Below are positions 51,801-64,000 of a stretch of DNA of 64,000 nt, one piece after another. The notes beneath the pieces were generated by a model that saw nothing but the letters and a program-made list of their open reading frames with translations, searched no databases and was not told the DNA's origin. The DNA is from Zonotrichia leucophrys gambelii (lineage: Eukaryota > Chordata > Aves > Passeriformes > Passerellidae), in NCBI RefSeq assembly GCF_028769735.1, contig NC_088171.1:72123216-72187215 (forward strand). The letters run 5' to 3'. The number at the start of each line of letters is the position of its first letter. Positions within the stretch are counted from its first letter, which is position 1. A program made the translations under genes and the position numbers.

Positions 51801-52732
51801 ACTTGCTAAAACAATTTGGAAACATCAAAAGGCAAACCCTGATCATCTGTCTCCCTACTTCAAAGACTGATTATACAGGCCACATATTTAAATGAAATAA
51901 GTGGTTCACTTGTAAAAAGTTTCTTTTTGGTGGAAGTTTGTAAAGCCCTGTAAGAGCTCAGGGAGTTGTTCATCTGCATCATTTACCACTGTGCATTGTC
52001 TTTGATGAGGATGGTGTTGCAACAGAAATTTCTGTGACCCATACATCCACACTACTTCTTCCTGCCCACTCGCCACATCACAGATTGGCATTCTCTCTGA
52101 GGCACTAAGATTAAATCAGCTGCATGCTCCAGCTGTGCATATTTCTCTGTCCATCAGGGAGCAGGCTTTCCTTAGAGGCCCTTTCCTTCACCTGCCTGCT
52201 ACAGGTGACAAGGGAGCACCAACTTGCACCCAGAGTCTTGCTAAGTAAATATATTTCCCTTTGCCTCAGTCATCAGTGCATTCCTCAAAAGGATTTCAAA
52301 GCCTTTCCTGACTAAGGGTATAAGTGATTTGCCTGTGAGTTACAATACAATCTACCTGGAAGTGTCAGTCTGTTGTTTTGTTGCTCTTCACAGCAGCTTT
52401 GTGGAGGGACCATTTATTCTGTTACTAAGAGATGAAAAGGAGAAATTGTCGCTGGGGGCCAGGGCTCAGGATGTCTGTGGGAAGGCAGTGATGCCTCATC
52501 CAGTGGATGATTTAGTCTGTGGCTTTAGCATTTTCCTTGCAAGCCTTCTGTGATTCTCTTGCCATGCCTGAGAGGGTCTTCAAGGGAGAAAAAAGAACTT
52601 GGCTGTGCAGGCTGGGCACTGACACCCTCATTGCCTTTTCCTGTGGAGACTTGGAAAGCAGCCATCAAGAAGACTGGGGACTCTAGTATAAGAAACCAGA
52701 GTCCAAACTGTGTTGCTTGTACACCTCTTCAG

Positions 52733-52758
52733 AATAAATAAATAAATATATAAATAAA
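52733..52758. repeat. (AAAT)n microsatellite
   Basis: About six AATA/AAAT units with one TATA interruption. Confidence 0.85.
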
Positions 52759-52988
52759 CCTTCCACTTTGAGCAGACATTTCAAAAGTCATCCATTAGCA
52801 AGGGACAGGCTCTTGAGCTGAGAAATCGTGAACTTTTGCTGGTGGCAGAAGCAGCAGTGGTCCAGAAGTGCTGCTGCAGTGATGGGTGGGTAATTGTTTG
52901 TCACTGGAGGTAGCTTGTTATTTATTTAAAGATGGGGATGATGGTCAGGGGAACCCATGGGACCCCACTGATGCTATCTCAGCCAACA

Positions 52989-53044
52989 TTTCTAAAAAAA
53001 GAAAATAAAGTTACTTCTTTCTAAAAAAAAATTAAAGTTACTTC
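52989..53044. repeat. 27-29 bp tandem duplication
   Basis: Two adjacent copies of a unit that begins TTTCTAAAAAAA and ends AAAGTTACTTC, differing by a small deletion in the A-rich centre. Confidence 0.85.
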
Positions 53045-55863
53045 CCTGCAGGTTTCCTCCTTCAGTCATTTACTCTGTCAGAACAGTTCTGACATGGTGA
53101 CCAGGTTTTGCTGCCAACTAGAATTACAATTCAAGTATTGCAGCTGTTTCCAGAGGGATACTTGAACTGACAAATAAAAAGCAGCCATTTCTCAATCCAG
53201 CAGCATTTGAAAATACTAATACTATTCTGTATCCAATTATAAATTTCTTTTTTATATTAAAAAATTAAAATTATGTAAGGTAAGAATTTTTAATGATCTT
53301 ATTGAACAAGTCATTCTACACTGTTGCCTTTGTTCGTGTGATGAAAAACATTGTCAAAATACATGTGTCTTTAAACTTCATCATTAAGAAAAATTAAATA
53401 TACCATCTGAAGGAAAAAAAAATCTTTATCCTTGGTGTTTAAAATTTCTGTCATTCAATGATACTGTCTGCTTCCTTCCAAAACCCAAACATTTAAAATG
53501 TGTGTTCCACCTGTCAGAATGTGTCAGATTTTACAACCAATATCCCATCTCAGTTGATGCCTGTACATTAACAATCAAAATCAATCTGTAAGTTATTGCT
53601 TTCTAGTTTTCGAACCAGGGCTTGACCAGACATCTAAAATAGTGTGACACTTCCTATCTTATAGGACCTCAAAACTTTCAGAGAACTCAATGGCTTTAGC
53701 CCAAAACAGGTTTTCAAAGCTTCCCATTACCTTTGCTCCCATTACTTTTATTTTAATTATTATTATTTTTCAATGTTTTCATTGTTTATTTGCTCTTAAT
53801 GTGATCTGTAGCACTATTATCTTCTATTTCAAGGTTCCCTGACCCTTATTTCTGCTTAGCAGATCAATGCCTTGCTCACTGAGACTAGAAAATAAATGAC
53901 CTTGAACTCTTTGCTCTTGCAAGTCACACATCAGCACTTATATCAGAAATCAAGTGCCCACAGCAAGAACAAAAACCTTGCTGCACATCTGTGGAAACAA
54001 AGTACGGAATCTTTCCAGTACAATTTCAGGGATCCTGTCAGACATTTTAAGAGAGGCTGTGAATTCTTGAGGCATGTAGTGATGCACTTTTTGCAGCTTA
54101 TGTTGTGAATTTATGCAATTGGATTAAGTTTGGCATCTATTTCAGCTGGAAGCTTGTAAATGGACATTTATATGTGTAAGTGAGGAGGGAGAGGTAAGAA
54201 AAGGCAGAACAGATGCTGAAAACACTAGAAAAAAAGCTTATTTCAGCACTGCTGAGAAGCAGATTGATTTGGATAGAAAAATGTTAACTACTTTCAAATA
54301 CAGACTGAAAAATATGAGGTTTCATTGTAACATAAATACAATTCTGTGCCATGTGCTTGGGAAAATGATGGCTTTAAAAATGCATTCAGAGTTGAGTTTT
54401 ATGCAAAGCTAGAAAATAAATCTTATTGGTAAGATATAGCAAATCTATTAGAAGTGAGACGATAAAATTTTAGTATTTTAGAGATACAGAGGTGAGATGT
54501 GATCTAATAAAGTTGTGATAGTTTTCTAGATTTTAATTAGGAACAGAGTTGAATATGTATGTATTTGGTGTAAATGCAGTTATGCATGTATATATTTATT
54601 TACTTAATGATACATCTGAAGTTTTCACTCATTGCAACATGACACCTTTTTACCAAGGAAAGAAAAAGGCTTCCCTGTGGTCTATTTTTAACAGGTATTT
54701 GGATATTGGTTTTATTGAAGTAGTGTCCAGAGATCTTCACTGAGACTGGGGCTTTTCATGCCAGCTGCTATGAACACAAAATGACAGGCAGTCTCTGACC
54801 CAGAAAGAAATAGAAAGGAAGCAATGACTTACTCAAAGTCACCAAACAGGTCAAGGGTAGAAATGAGAACAAAACCTGAATCTGTCAAGTCCCAGCTGAG
54901 ATTTGTCCTCTCCTCGTACTGCACACTTATTTACAGCATTGAGCTTTAGATGTTGTAGTTGGTTTATATCTGCATTAATATGGATATTTTAAATTTCACA
55001 CACAGCACTCTAGAATGGGGATTTACCTAATCTCCTTCATACTGAAAGCTTATAAAAGCAATTTTAAAAAGTGAAAGAAAACTCAGGTCCTGCATGGTGG
55101 GAGCTTCTCTCCACAGCCAGCATGCTCACATTTGCTGCTGAGCTCCTGCTGTGGCAGCTCGAGCTCGTGGCTCCAAGGCCCCTGCTCAGCACCTCGGGAG
55201 AGTGTGTGACAGCTGTCACTCAGGTAGGAACAGCAGCATTGTCACGTCGTGCTGGAGCTGAGGTTTGGCCCTGTTGTACATACACACAGGAGAAAGCAGA
55301 TCTCCCTTCTGGGTTCACAGCCTGCTGCTAATGCCTGTAGTTTTCTTAAGTCTGTGTCCTCACCAAATTCATTAGAGGTTAGTATGACTCTAAGCACAGG
55401 ATACATTTCTAGCATGGTGACAGAAGGAAATAAACATGCAAACAGCTGTGCTCTCATCTGTGAAAAGTACTTTGCTGCAAAGTGCTAAGTTATTTCCTTG
55501 GTTCCTTGAAAATTAATTGAGAGATTTTTGGGTTGTAGATAGGTAGAGGGGGCTGTGAGTAAACATCACGAAAAGAGAGAAGTGTCCCCTCTTCTTAGTC
55601 TTGTGCTGCCGTGTGTGCTAGTTGCTGCAGGAGGATTGGTGGCTGCTGGCTCCAGGGCAGTAATGGAAGGTGCAGGTGTAGGCTGGAGCATGATCTGGGC
55701 TGGGCCAGTACCAGGGTTGGTGGGAACACATCCTGTGCCTTTTCAGCTGGTGAGAAGGCAAGCAGAGGAATAAGAATGGGTTTTATCCTGGCCCTGACTG
55801 GCAGAAACTGGTGAGATGGTAGTGAGAGCTAGAAGTAGAAACAAGTACTCAACTCTACAAGCT

Positions 55864-56231
55864 GTTGTTAACCCCTGACCAAAACACTATTTCCTGCAAG
55901 GCAATGAGGAATAAGGTTGTGGATGCCATGGGACAGAGAGAGAGAAATGGCAAGCATTTCTCAAGGTGGCTTGTGAGAAGTTTTAGGGAGCTGGAAAGAT
56001 GTGATAACCTGTTGACTATAAACAATTTGCAGGTGCTGTTTTTCTACTTTATTTTTCTGTTCCTCTTGAGGACAGTGCATGAGAAGACGTTTCTGTTAGT
56101 TAACCAGTAGAATAGAATCTATCGTACCACTCTATAAACACCGTGTGGTTCTTTTGAATGAAGCCTTCTTTGCCTTTGCTACGACCCTGCCTCTCGCTGT
56201 TCCTGCCCCAACGCCGGCGCACGAGTGACAT
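55864..56231 (+). mobile_element. Likely solo LTR fragment of an endogenous retrovirus
   Basis: The span starts near TGTTAACCCCTGACC and contains a TATA-like CTCTATAAACACC (about 56131), a decayed poly(A) signal (GAATGAAGC) and a CpG-rich U5-like end (CTACGACCCTGCCTCTCGCT then ACGCCGGCGCACGAGTGACA). This order resembles U3-R-U5 of avian retroviral LTRs. No target duplication, primer-binding site or viral coding region could be shown, and both ends are uncertain. Confidence 0.5.
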
Positions 56232-59200
56232 AAGGCTAGAGGGCCAGAGGTCTGTACATGATCAGAAGGGCTCAGTTCCATCAGCTGCTGTTTCCATACT
56301 GTTTGACAAAGGCCCATCTCATGGATTCCCATGTTTTGAGGGGACATTTGTCTGGTTCCATGCGTGCACCCATTGTACAGGCTTATATGTGCACATGTGT
56401 GTATGGAGTGAAACACAGGAGAGCAACTGTGTGGGGGTGTGCAAAGAAGTTTGGGACTGTGCAACTGTGGAAATGAAGGAGGCCCAGAGAGACAGCTGCA
56501 TGACTCCTTCCCCTCCCAGGCAGATCTGTCATTTCTGGCTCTTGGATTGGTTTGTTTATTCTGTTTAATGATGCTGACCTTTGTGTTGGATAAGTTGGCC
56601 TGTTGCAAGGCTAGGATTTGTGGCCTTTTGGGACTTCAGTTGTTTGGAAGACTGAGGATATTTTTTACTACATGGGGTCCTAAGAGAATGAATTCTGATG
56701 ACCCAGCTGCCCTGATAACTCATTTGCCCTTTACCTTTTGACAGACAAAGTGACTTCAGACTTAGTCATATGTTAGAGACTGTCTAAATTTGAAGAACAT
56801 CCTTGTAATAAATGATGTCCTATGGCAAAGAAAAAATCCAAGTTCTTTTGAAATTTCCTATTTTTACAATGTATTGATATGCTTTCTTGGGGAATACTAA
56901 TCTTGAATTTTCAGTGGGAGTTTTAGAAAGTACTTATCTGGAAAGTAGGAAAAAAATTTGGATACACTGTGGGGAATGCTGCCTCAAAATGTATTGTCTT
57001 CCTAGAGAGATCTTATGCCAATGTTACTTTACTGGTCTCTGTATGAACAACCAGTTTATTCAGAAATTGTCTCCACATCTTACTTGATTTTGGGCCCCCC
57101 CAATCTGATTCCATAATCTATTTTAGCTAAACAAATTCCTCAGGATTAGTACAGAAGTGTTCACACATGAGATGTTTTACAGCACATCAACCAACAGCTT
57201 CTTCTGTTTTCCCAGTCCCTAGAATTTTAGTGGTCATCATCCTGCAATCCTTATGCCTAAGATTAATTTTAAACACACGACTGTCTGTCTCTGTTGAGCT
57301 GAGCACATCAGCTGGAAGTGGGAAATCATGTTGTTTTCACTTGCCATCAGTGGCAGCAGCTCTGCAAGCTCTGCTGGCGGCTACAGCTTCGCTGCCAGCA
57401 GCAGGAGGGTCACGCTGGTCACAGCCCAGAGACCCCCAGGCTGCCCAGGTGGCCCTGGAGCTTGGTTGGCTGTCACATAAATGAAAGAGCCAAAAATCCT
57501 GACCCGTTTGCTTCCCCCTGGCTCCGCTGGTCCTTTTGGGAGGAAAGCAGGGAAGGGGCAAAGAGAGATTTTAGTACTTTTCATGGTAAGTTAAGCAGTA
57601 CTCTTTCTGACTTCTCACAGGAAAGGGTTCTGCTGAGTAAGAAAGTGCTAATTTCACATCGTTGTTTTTCGCAGTAGAGCTATGCTGTAAGTACCAAGCC
57701 CGAGAGGAACAAGAGCATAGTCAAATTAATGAAAAATAGGTTATGATGATAAATTATTCAAGTAGATAAAATTACTTTGGATTTGGAAGACGCTGAAACT
57801 TAAGGGCCAGGTCCTTTTCTGGTATAAAAAGATTCAGCTTCATCACTTTCAGGGAAACAGAGGAAATTTACATGATTCAGTTCAGGATCTGACTGTGACT
57901 GGCAGCATAAGCAGTCATTTAAAACTCAATGGCATATATTTCATCTACTTTGGGTGACAGCCATAAGGTGAATGTTTTAAATTCTGACATGGCATAGCCT
58001 TTCTTTTGAGATCAGTGGTGTGATTTTAAAAGGGATGAGATAAAAGCTGTGCCTCTCCAAAGGCACATTTTCTCTGATGTTAAAGGAAACAATGTAGAAA
58101 TATTCCCACTAAATAAATCATCAGGGACTTTCAGAATAGATCACATCCTTATGTCTTAAAACTTGTAATACAACAGAAGTTGTTCACCTTAACTCAGTTT
58201 CTTTTGTTCAGCAATTTTTCCGTACAAGGAGGCATGTGTAGAGAAGGCAAGTCTGAAGGAGACACCCCTTCAGAAGAGGTTCCAGTGAACAGACACAAAG
58301 AAGCTCCTCTTTTGGCTTCCGGCATGGCTCTATCAGAAGTTTAATCCTTCTTAATCCCAGTCAAATTTCTGAGGAGGTGATATTGGAGAACAGATGGAAG
58401 GCTGTTATTCTGCTAAAGGTGAACACCAGCAAGCTGTACCTGGCCCTTCAGAATGGCCTCTGGTTTTTTAAGTGCTTTAGCCACTTAAAAAATGTGCTGA
58501 TTTGGGTGCTGCTGGTCTAGGCTGAATTTTCAGTGGCATTTTCCCTCAGTTTACATGCATGTATGCACACAGAGGGGTGGAGAGCACAACCAGCTGTTAG
58601 AGGCCATGTCTGAACTTGCAGTCAGTTGCACCTGTAGAAAAAAGTAGAATGCTCCAAAATCAAGAACTTCTAGTAAGTTCTTTTATCACACTGAACTCGG
58701 AGGCTGAATCACATCCTACCAAGCAGCAGACACTGAAGTCATAGCTGTGGCCCCCCAAGGCCCCTGCTGTGATAAGTGCAGAGAGAAAGCCACATCTCCA
58801 GAGACTAGTTCATGGCTTAGGCAGGATGAATCACCCCCTCTTGTCTGAGAAGCAAAGGGTGACACCTCTTTTATCTTTCTGAACAGTCTAACGCCCATAG
58901 TTATATGAGCTGAGTCTAGGTTTTAAACATTTGTGGCATTTAGCTATAAGACACAAGTGCTCACATTAAGCCAGCATGGCATGGCCTTCTTAACACTTTG
59001 CATAGCCATTGCTGTGAGGAGAACGCTTCCTTATCCCCAGATGACTCTTTCAACCATCCCCTTATGTGCAGATGTGAAGAGGACTGACAGTTTCTCCAAA
59101 GTGAGAGTATTTTCAAATGTCAAGAAGCTTTATTTTTTAATGTGTTAAACCCTATAAATTCCCCAGCTAATATAACTCATAAATGAAATGAGACTAATTA

Positions 59201-60410
59201 GTAGGAAAGTAATGAGAGAGCATTTACAGAGGTCACATCCTGAGGTCCAGTCACAGCGATGGAAAATGTGGGAGAGGGGTAAAAACTGCAATCTACTTTG
59301 TTCCTGTAGCACTGGCATTCATAGTTGTTAATTAACCCCAGCAAGGGCAACTTTAGAATGGCAAAATAAGGAGGAAAATGTTAAGGGATTATGAACTTTG
59401 TCTTTCCTTTCTCTCCCTTTTGTCTCCTGTCAGTGTCCCTGGGCAGGCACGAGCTCCTTACTGCCTAGCCAGCCTGCCCTTGCATCCACAGCAGGCCTAT
59501 GGCTCTGTCCTTCTTTCTCTTTGCTACAGCCACACTGTAGGAAACTCCAGTCCAAGTGCCTTTTCCAGGAAAAACTCAAGAGCTTCTAGGACACCACAAA
59601 GTTCTTTTGGCACAGGTCACCAAAGTCATGTGGCTGCCCAACTCCTTTTTTAAATGAGAGTCTATCACCCATCTGGAAAGGCAGAAAGAAGCACTTCTTG
59701 ACTTTGGGAATTGGAAGGGTAAGTCTGTTATGGGTGTTTGAGCACACGCATACAAAGGTATGGAGAGTTGTGTGAGGACTTAAAGCAGACCGTGGGTTTG
59801 GAATACCATCTGTGACAGCAGAAGTGGGAGCTGTTGTACTGACTGCACAGTGAAGGATCCAAATGGCAAATTTATGTTCAGGGTTACTTAAGCTTGAATA
59901 GAAGTATAAGGTCTCTTTCTTAACACATCTGAGTAAGTAGGGTCCTTCCCTTGACTTTAATGAGCATCTGTATTGAGCTGAAAGTCAAACCTTGAAATGA
60001 AACCCTGGCATCCAGGTAACTGAGATTTTAAAAGCACGAATTTACAGTTTGACGAAACACCAAGAAGATACTGCTGAGGAAACAACATCTATGCTACATG
60101 ATAAATCATAATGTGCTTAGCAAAACACAGACGTCTCTAGGAGGAAAACGTCTGTTGAGAGCCATGTTGAATTAGGGTCATCCATTTGCACAGCTTTTAA
60201 CAGTCACCCACACCTGAACAGCTACAGGATCTCTCAGAACAAGCCAGAATTCAAAACATTTGAGGCAAGTGCAACTGAAGGAGCAAGAATTCAGTGCTTA
60301 CTGCAAAAGCAACATCTGTGTCAGCAGAATGATTGAAGGAGCTGGATGGAAAGGGAACAAAACGATGCGCGGAGGAGATGCCATGGCTGAATTAAAACTG
60401 CTGAGAAGTC

Positions 60411-60469
60411 AAAAAAGAAAAAAAAAAGAATAGCACTGATGTCAGCTGTCACAAAAAAAAAAAAAAAAA
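60411..60469. repeat. A-rich tract with A10 and A17 runs
   Basis: A6-G-A10 at 60411-60427 and A17 at 60453-60469, separated by about 25 bp of mixed sequence. It could be the tail of an old retroposed sequence, but no source is recognised. Confidence 0.8.
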
Positions 60470-60613
60470 GAAAATATGAAATAATGAACAAGCAGGCACC
60501 ATGACAAAACAGGTATGTTGCAAGCAACACAATTTAATCATTGTGCCAATCTGAAGTTTACCAGGTCGTTGTGGAGAAAAATCACTCACAGAGTGCCAGA
60601 GAACACTTTCTTC

Positions 60614-60660
60614 TTTGTTTCCTCTCAAAACTTAAATTGTTTAAATTTGTTTCCTCTCAA
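60614..60660. repeat. 15-bp direct repeat, 32-bp period
   Basis: TTTGTTTCCTCTCAA occurs at 60614-60628 and again at 60646-60660. Confidence 0.85.
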
Positions 60661-63600
60661 CTTTAATGGATGTGTTATCTTCATCTTTTTATTTTTAGTC
60701 CAGCCTTTTTGGATATGTGCATTAATTACACCTCAGCTACCTTTGAATTTTTCACTAGACTAATTACTCTTAGAGTTTTGCTCATGTTTAGGCTGAACTT
60801 TTTCTTTCTTTGCTTATGGCCATTACTTCTTTTTCTGTTGTCTTCTGAGACTTGCTGTAATTTCCTTCCTTCATTTACATTGTTACCTTGAAGATATTTA
60901 CAGGGAAAGTTCATTTTCTTCTTTAGGTTTCTCTTTTCCCCTGTGTCGATCCCCTCAGTTCCTTTCTTCTTCCTTTTCTCTCCCTAATTTTTATGCTCTC
61001 CACCTCTTATTACCAGTACAGCTAACATTTTAACTAATTTTTCATGTGATTATTTTTTCTTCATGTATTTAAGATTAATAGCTAAGTAGCAGAACTGACC
61101 TTAAAAATCTGTGAGGGACATTTCCATAAAATATACTGGATAGTGTCACTGTTTCACGCTGCTTCTTTTAATGTCCATCAGCGGCAAGCTTGAATTGTTA
61201 AGCCACAGTTACACACACATACACAAATAAATATCTTTAGCCTTCATTTTTTGCAAGTAGGATGTTCTGTTCCCATTTCTTCAACAGGTCACTGGTGCAT
61301 ATCTTATATTCAAGCTGCCCAGACCTGCACCAGTTCTGCATAACTCATGTACATACGTGAGACCAGTGCATGCATTTGAACAAGCAGAGTCTGTGCTCAG
61401 CTAGGAAAGACTGGAATGGCATTCAGTGGGACTGTCCTCCTTCAGATGCTTCTGGGATGCCTGTCCAGGTTTACAGGTTTGCATACTTACGGTATGTAAG
61501 TGTATATAAGACCTGCACGTACACGTCTTACAGGGTTTTCAGAAGTGACTAGGCAGGCTGAGCTCCTCATTTCCTGATTTTACTAATTTACACCTGAATT
61601 CCTTCATATGTTTGCTACCCATAGTTTGCTATAGGGGTGGGAACTGCCATTTTCTCCATGCAGGACTGAGAACAGCAGAGCCCTGCTGTGAGCAGGTCCT
61701 CAGCAGCACCAACATGACTGTTCCGAGCAGCAGCAAAGCAAAACCAAAGCAGAGCCCAGGGTGCGTGCAGTGGGAATTAGCATGAACTAGAAGGAGCCAA
61801 GTAAAAACACACCACAGAACAGGTTCATCTGATGATGAGGGAGTGAAGAAATGAGGATCAGAAATATCTTAGCACTTTAAGATGAGGTACTGTCGTTCTG
61901 TTCTTTGCAAACACACTGATTAAAAACACCACAAACAAAGAAAAGTGTTGGATGTATAAAAAATGGTGGAATGCATTTTTCCTTGAAATCTTTGGCCTCA
62001 CATTTGTGTATAAAAAATACCTAATAGACAGAGAGATGCAACCTGAGAATGTGTCTGTACAGGTAATATGGTGCCAAGGAATGGGAATGTCGAGTCTGTC
62101 AGAAAAAGAAATGTGTTTAACAAGGCACAAGCTCAAGAAGATACAGTTCCTTTGCCCTGAACCCCCTGCTGTCACTGGCTGCTGTCAACTGGAGGGTTTG
62201 ATTTCAACGTTGTAAGAAACCTTAGGCAATCTCACACAGTGCAAGTGAGAAAATGACAGCCCTGTGATGATGCAGCCAGTTTTCCTGATCAGCATGATTG
62301 TATGAGAGCGCTGTACTTAGTTATATCGATTTGTCTCTGAGAGCTCTTTCTGCCACATAAATCTCATCGAAAATCTTTAAAGATCTTGCCCCAGAAGGCC
62401 ACTATGTTATTTTTCTCTGTAAAAAGAAGCAGAGCCAGGAATTCATTTCTCAAAGTTTTAACTAGAGCAGCCCATTTATGAGGAAGGTGTGAATTCATCT
62501 GTTTTACATTTTGAAACATCTAAAAACAGCTCTGCACTTCATGATTAACCTTTACTTCTAAGCAATGCTACAAAGAGCTGTATTTATCTTCTCTCCCTTT
62601 CTTTCTTGGATCAGGAGGTTTGAATAAAGAAAATCACCTTTCTTTTAGATGGGGAATTGGAAAGAGCATTGTGCTTATTGTAACTCAAGCCTTAAGTACA
62701 ATAGGCACCACATTAAAAAGATACTATTTGTGCCACTTTAGTTAAAAAGACTGATAGCGCTTCCCTTATGGAAATTTTCTTTAGAGTGACTAAAATGATT
62801 TTGAAAATAAATAACCACTTTAAATAAGGACCAAGTCTTTCAACTCAGCCAGAGCTAAATAAGCTCAAAATACAAATTCATATTAAGTCTCAACAGCATT
62901 ATCAATATGTCTGAGACATGAAGTGTCTTTATGCCTGGCACACTCATTTCTTCTAATATATATATAGAAGTGAATATGAGAAAACGCAAGAAGTTTGACC
63001 TTTTTTTAACTTGACAAAAACATTTTTTCAAGGAAGTCACTCTTGAGTTTGAATTATCTGTAACACAGAAAGAACCTGAACATCTATAGATATGTGAATT
63101 TTAGGCTGCTCAGGTACAAAATAGATTGTATGAAAGGGCTATAAATGTTTCAGTAACACTAAATATTTGGTAAAATCAACATTTTTTTTCTCTCTGGGAT
63201 CATAGTAAATTATTCCTTGGCTTCTTCTGTTGTTCTGCACAGATGTAGTGATCTGTGCACACACTGTAATAGGAGACCGAGGACTTAATTTCCTTCTTCT
63301 CTTTTCTTTTAAATAAACTAACTCCAAGAACTTTTACAGTTAGGATGTGCCAAAGTGTAATTTATTCATTTAAACTGTGCAGCCTAGTGCAACTTAAATA
63401 TAATTACTGTACATCAGAACAAAGCTAACTTCATAAAGCCATGACACGGCAAGTAACATCTGATTAGACAAGCATCCTCCTATAAATGCAGAAGCATTGG
63501 CAGCAAAGGAGGGTACTGCATTAATCCAGGACAATAATAGAAATTAATGCCATATTTACACACTTGCTCCATTGAAGGGGACAGCTACAGAGCTCATTTC

Positions 63601-64000
63601 ATTGAAACTGGCTTAATACAAAAGTACTGGTGTACCCCTCTGCAATAAATGACAAAATTATGTTCTGCTTAATTTCCTATTATGTCCTAGAGCATATTCA
63701 TATTTGTAAGTTCTCTCCAAACCTTCTTGGTCTAGGTATTCTTATTCTGACTTTATAGTAAATGACTTGAAGTTGCTGCAGCAAACAGATGAGAAGTCTG
63801 ATGCAGTAAGGCAGCAGGGTTTCTGAGGCCTGAAACCAGCAGTGTCTAACAGTACATTTATTACAAGTGTGCATTTAGTCACACGTACAACTCTCATACC
63901 TGAAGCATATCAGCATATCTTCACCAGTGTGGAAGTGCTTTTTAAAGTGACAGACTGATTAGAGTTTGAATCCATGTTCCAGACTGGAAGAAAGCAGTGC

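Larger units (their letters stand above)
48886..55863. other. Intergenic, downstream of DROSHA
   Basis: No gene is recognised. The ORFs here are short, overlap on several frames and lack splice context or family motifs. The small repeats it holds are listed separately. Confidence 0.6.
56232..64000. other. Intergenic, right end of the window
   Basis: No gene is recognised on either strand. 56232-57700 is locally richer in GC with several overlapping chance ORFs. The remainder is AT-rich. In other vertebrates the next gene in this direction is CDH6, convergent with DROSHA; none of its terminal coding sequence is visible here. Confidence 0.55.

Noticed and set aside
56132..56608. Longest uninterrupted ORF in the window (158 codons, minus strand), with a 136-codon ORF opposite it
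   Set aside because: Its sequence shows no family motif and overlaps the CpG-rich end of the LTR-like element. The paired long ORFs on both strands are explained by locally higher GC content.
57167..57700. GC-rich stretch with ORFs of 105 and 119 codons
   Set aside because: ORFs exist in several frames at once, with no recognisable domain and no splice or poly(A) context.
1..64000. CRISPR arrays, operons, prophages or other prokaryotic systems
   Set aside because: The sequence is vertebrate, with spliced exons and LINE/LTR repeats; no regularly spaced repeat array was seen.

Overview
The window is vertebrate genomic DNA, almost certainly from a bird. It is AT-rich with long introns. It contains two CR1 LINE 3' ends of the avian/reptilian type and an antisense LTR that resembles the ERVL-like LTRs common in neoavian birds. 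The species cannot be fixed from the sequence alone.

One protein-coding gene is recognised. It is the 3' half of DROSHA, the nuclear RNase III of the Microprocessor complex, on the + strand. Twenty-one coding exons lie between 427 and 48585, all with AG/GT boundaries, and their phases join without a break. They encode the last 708 residues, equivalent to human residues 667-1374, plus the split codon for residue 666. Counting back from the stop puts the catalytic acidic residues exactly at the published human numbers: E969, D973, N1042 and E1045 in RNase IIIDa, and E1147, D1151, D1219 and E1222 in RNase IIIDb. The 5' half of the gene lies upstream of this window. The 3' UTR is short, about 300 nt, and ends near the AATAAA at 48863.

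Layout: 1-426 is intron. 427-15193 holds the end of the central domain (platform and PAZ-like parts). 19609-32359 holds the helix leading into RNase IIIDa and that domain. 33428-42536 holds the linker and RNase IIIDb. 42650-48585 holds the dsRNA-binding domain and the basic/acidic tail. Intronic insertions are a CR1 at 17741-18376 (+), a probable solo LTR at 31376-31970 (-) and a CR1 at 36514-37285 (-). From about 48886 to the end there are 15 kb with no recognisable gene, only a likely second LTR (55864-56231, +), simple repeats and short duplications.

The less ordinary observations are exon-like open segments inside DROSHA introns. One is an in-frame 35-codon cassette candidate at 15556-15660. 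Another is a phase-consistent chain at 15740-15782, 16321-16411, 18888-18971 and from 19010. A third is a possible truncating terminal exon at 35307-35384. None matches a protein I recognise, and all could be chance in AT-rich intron sequence.
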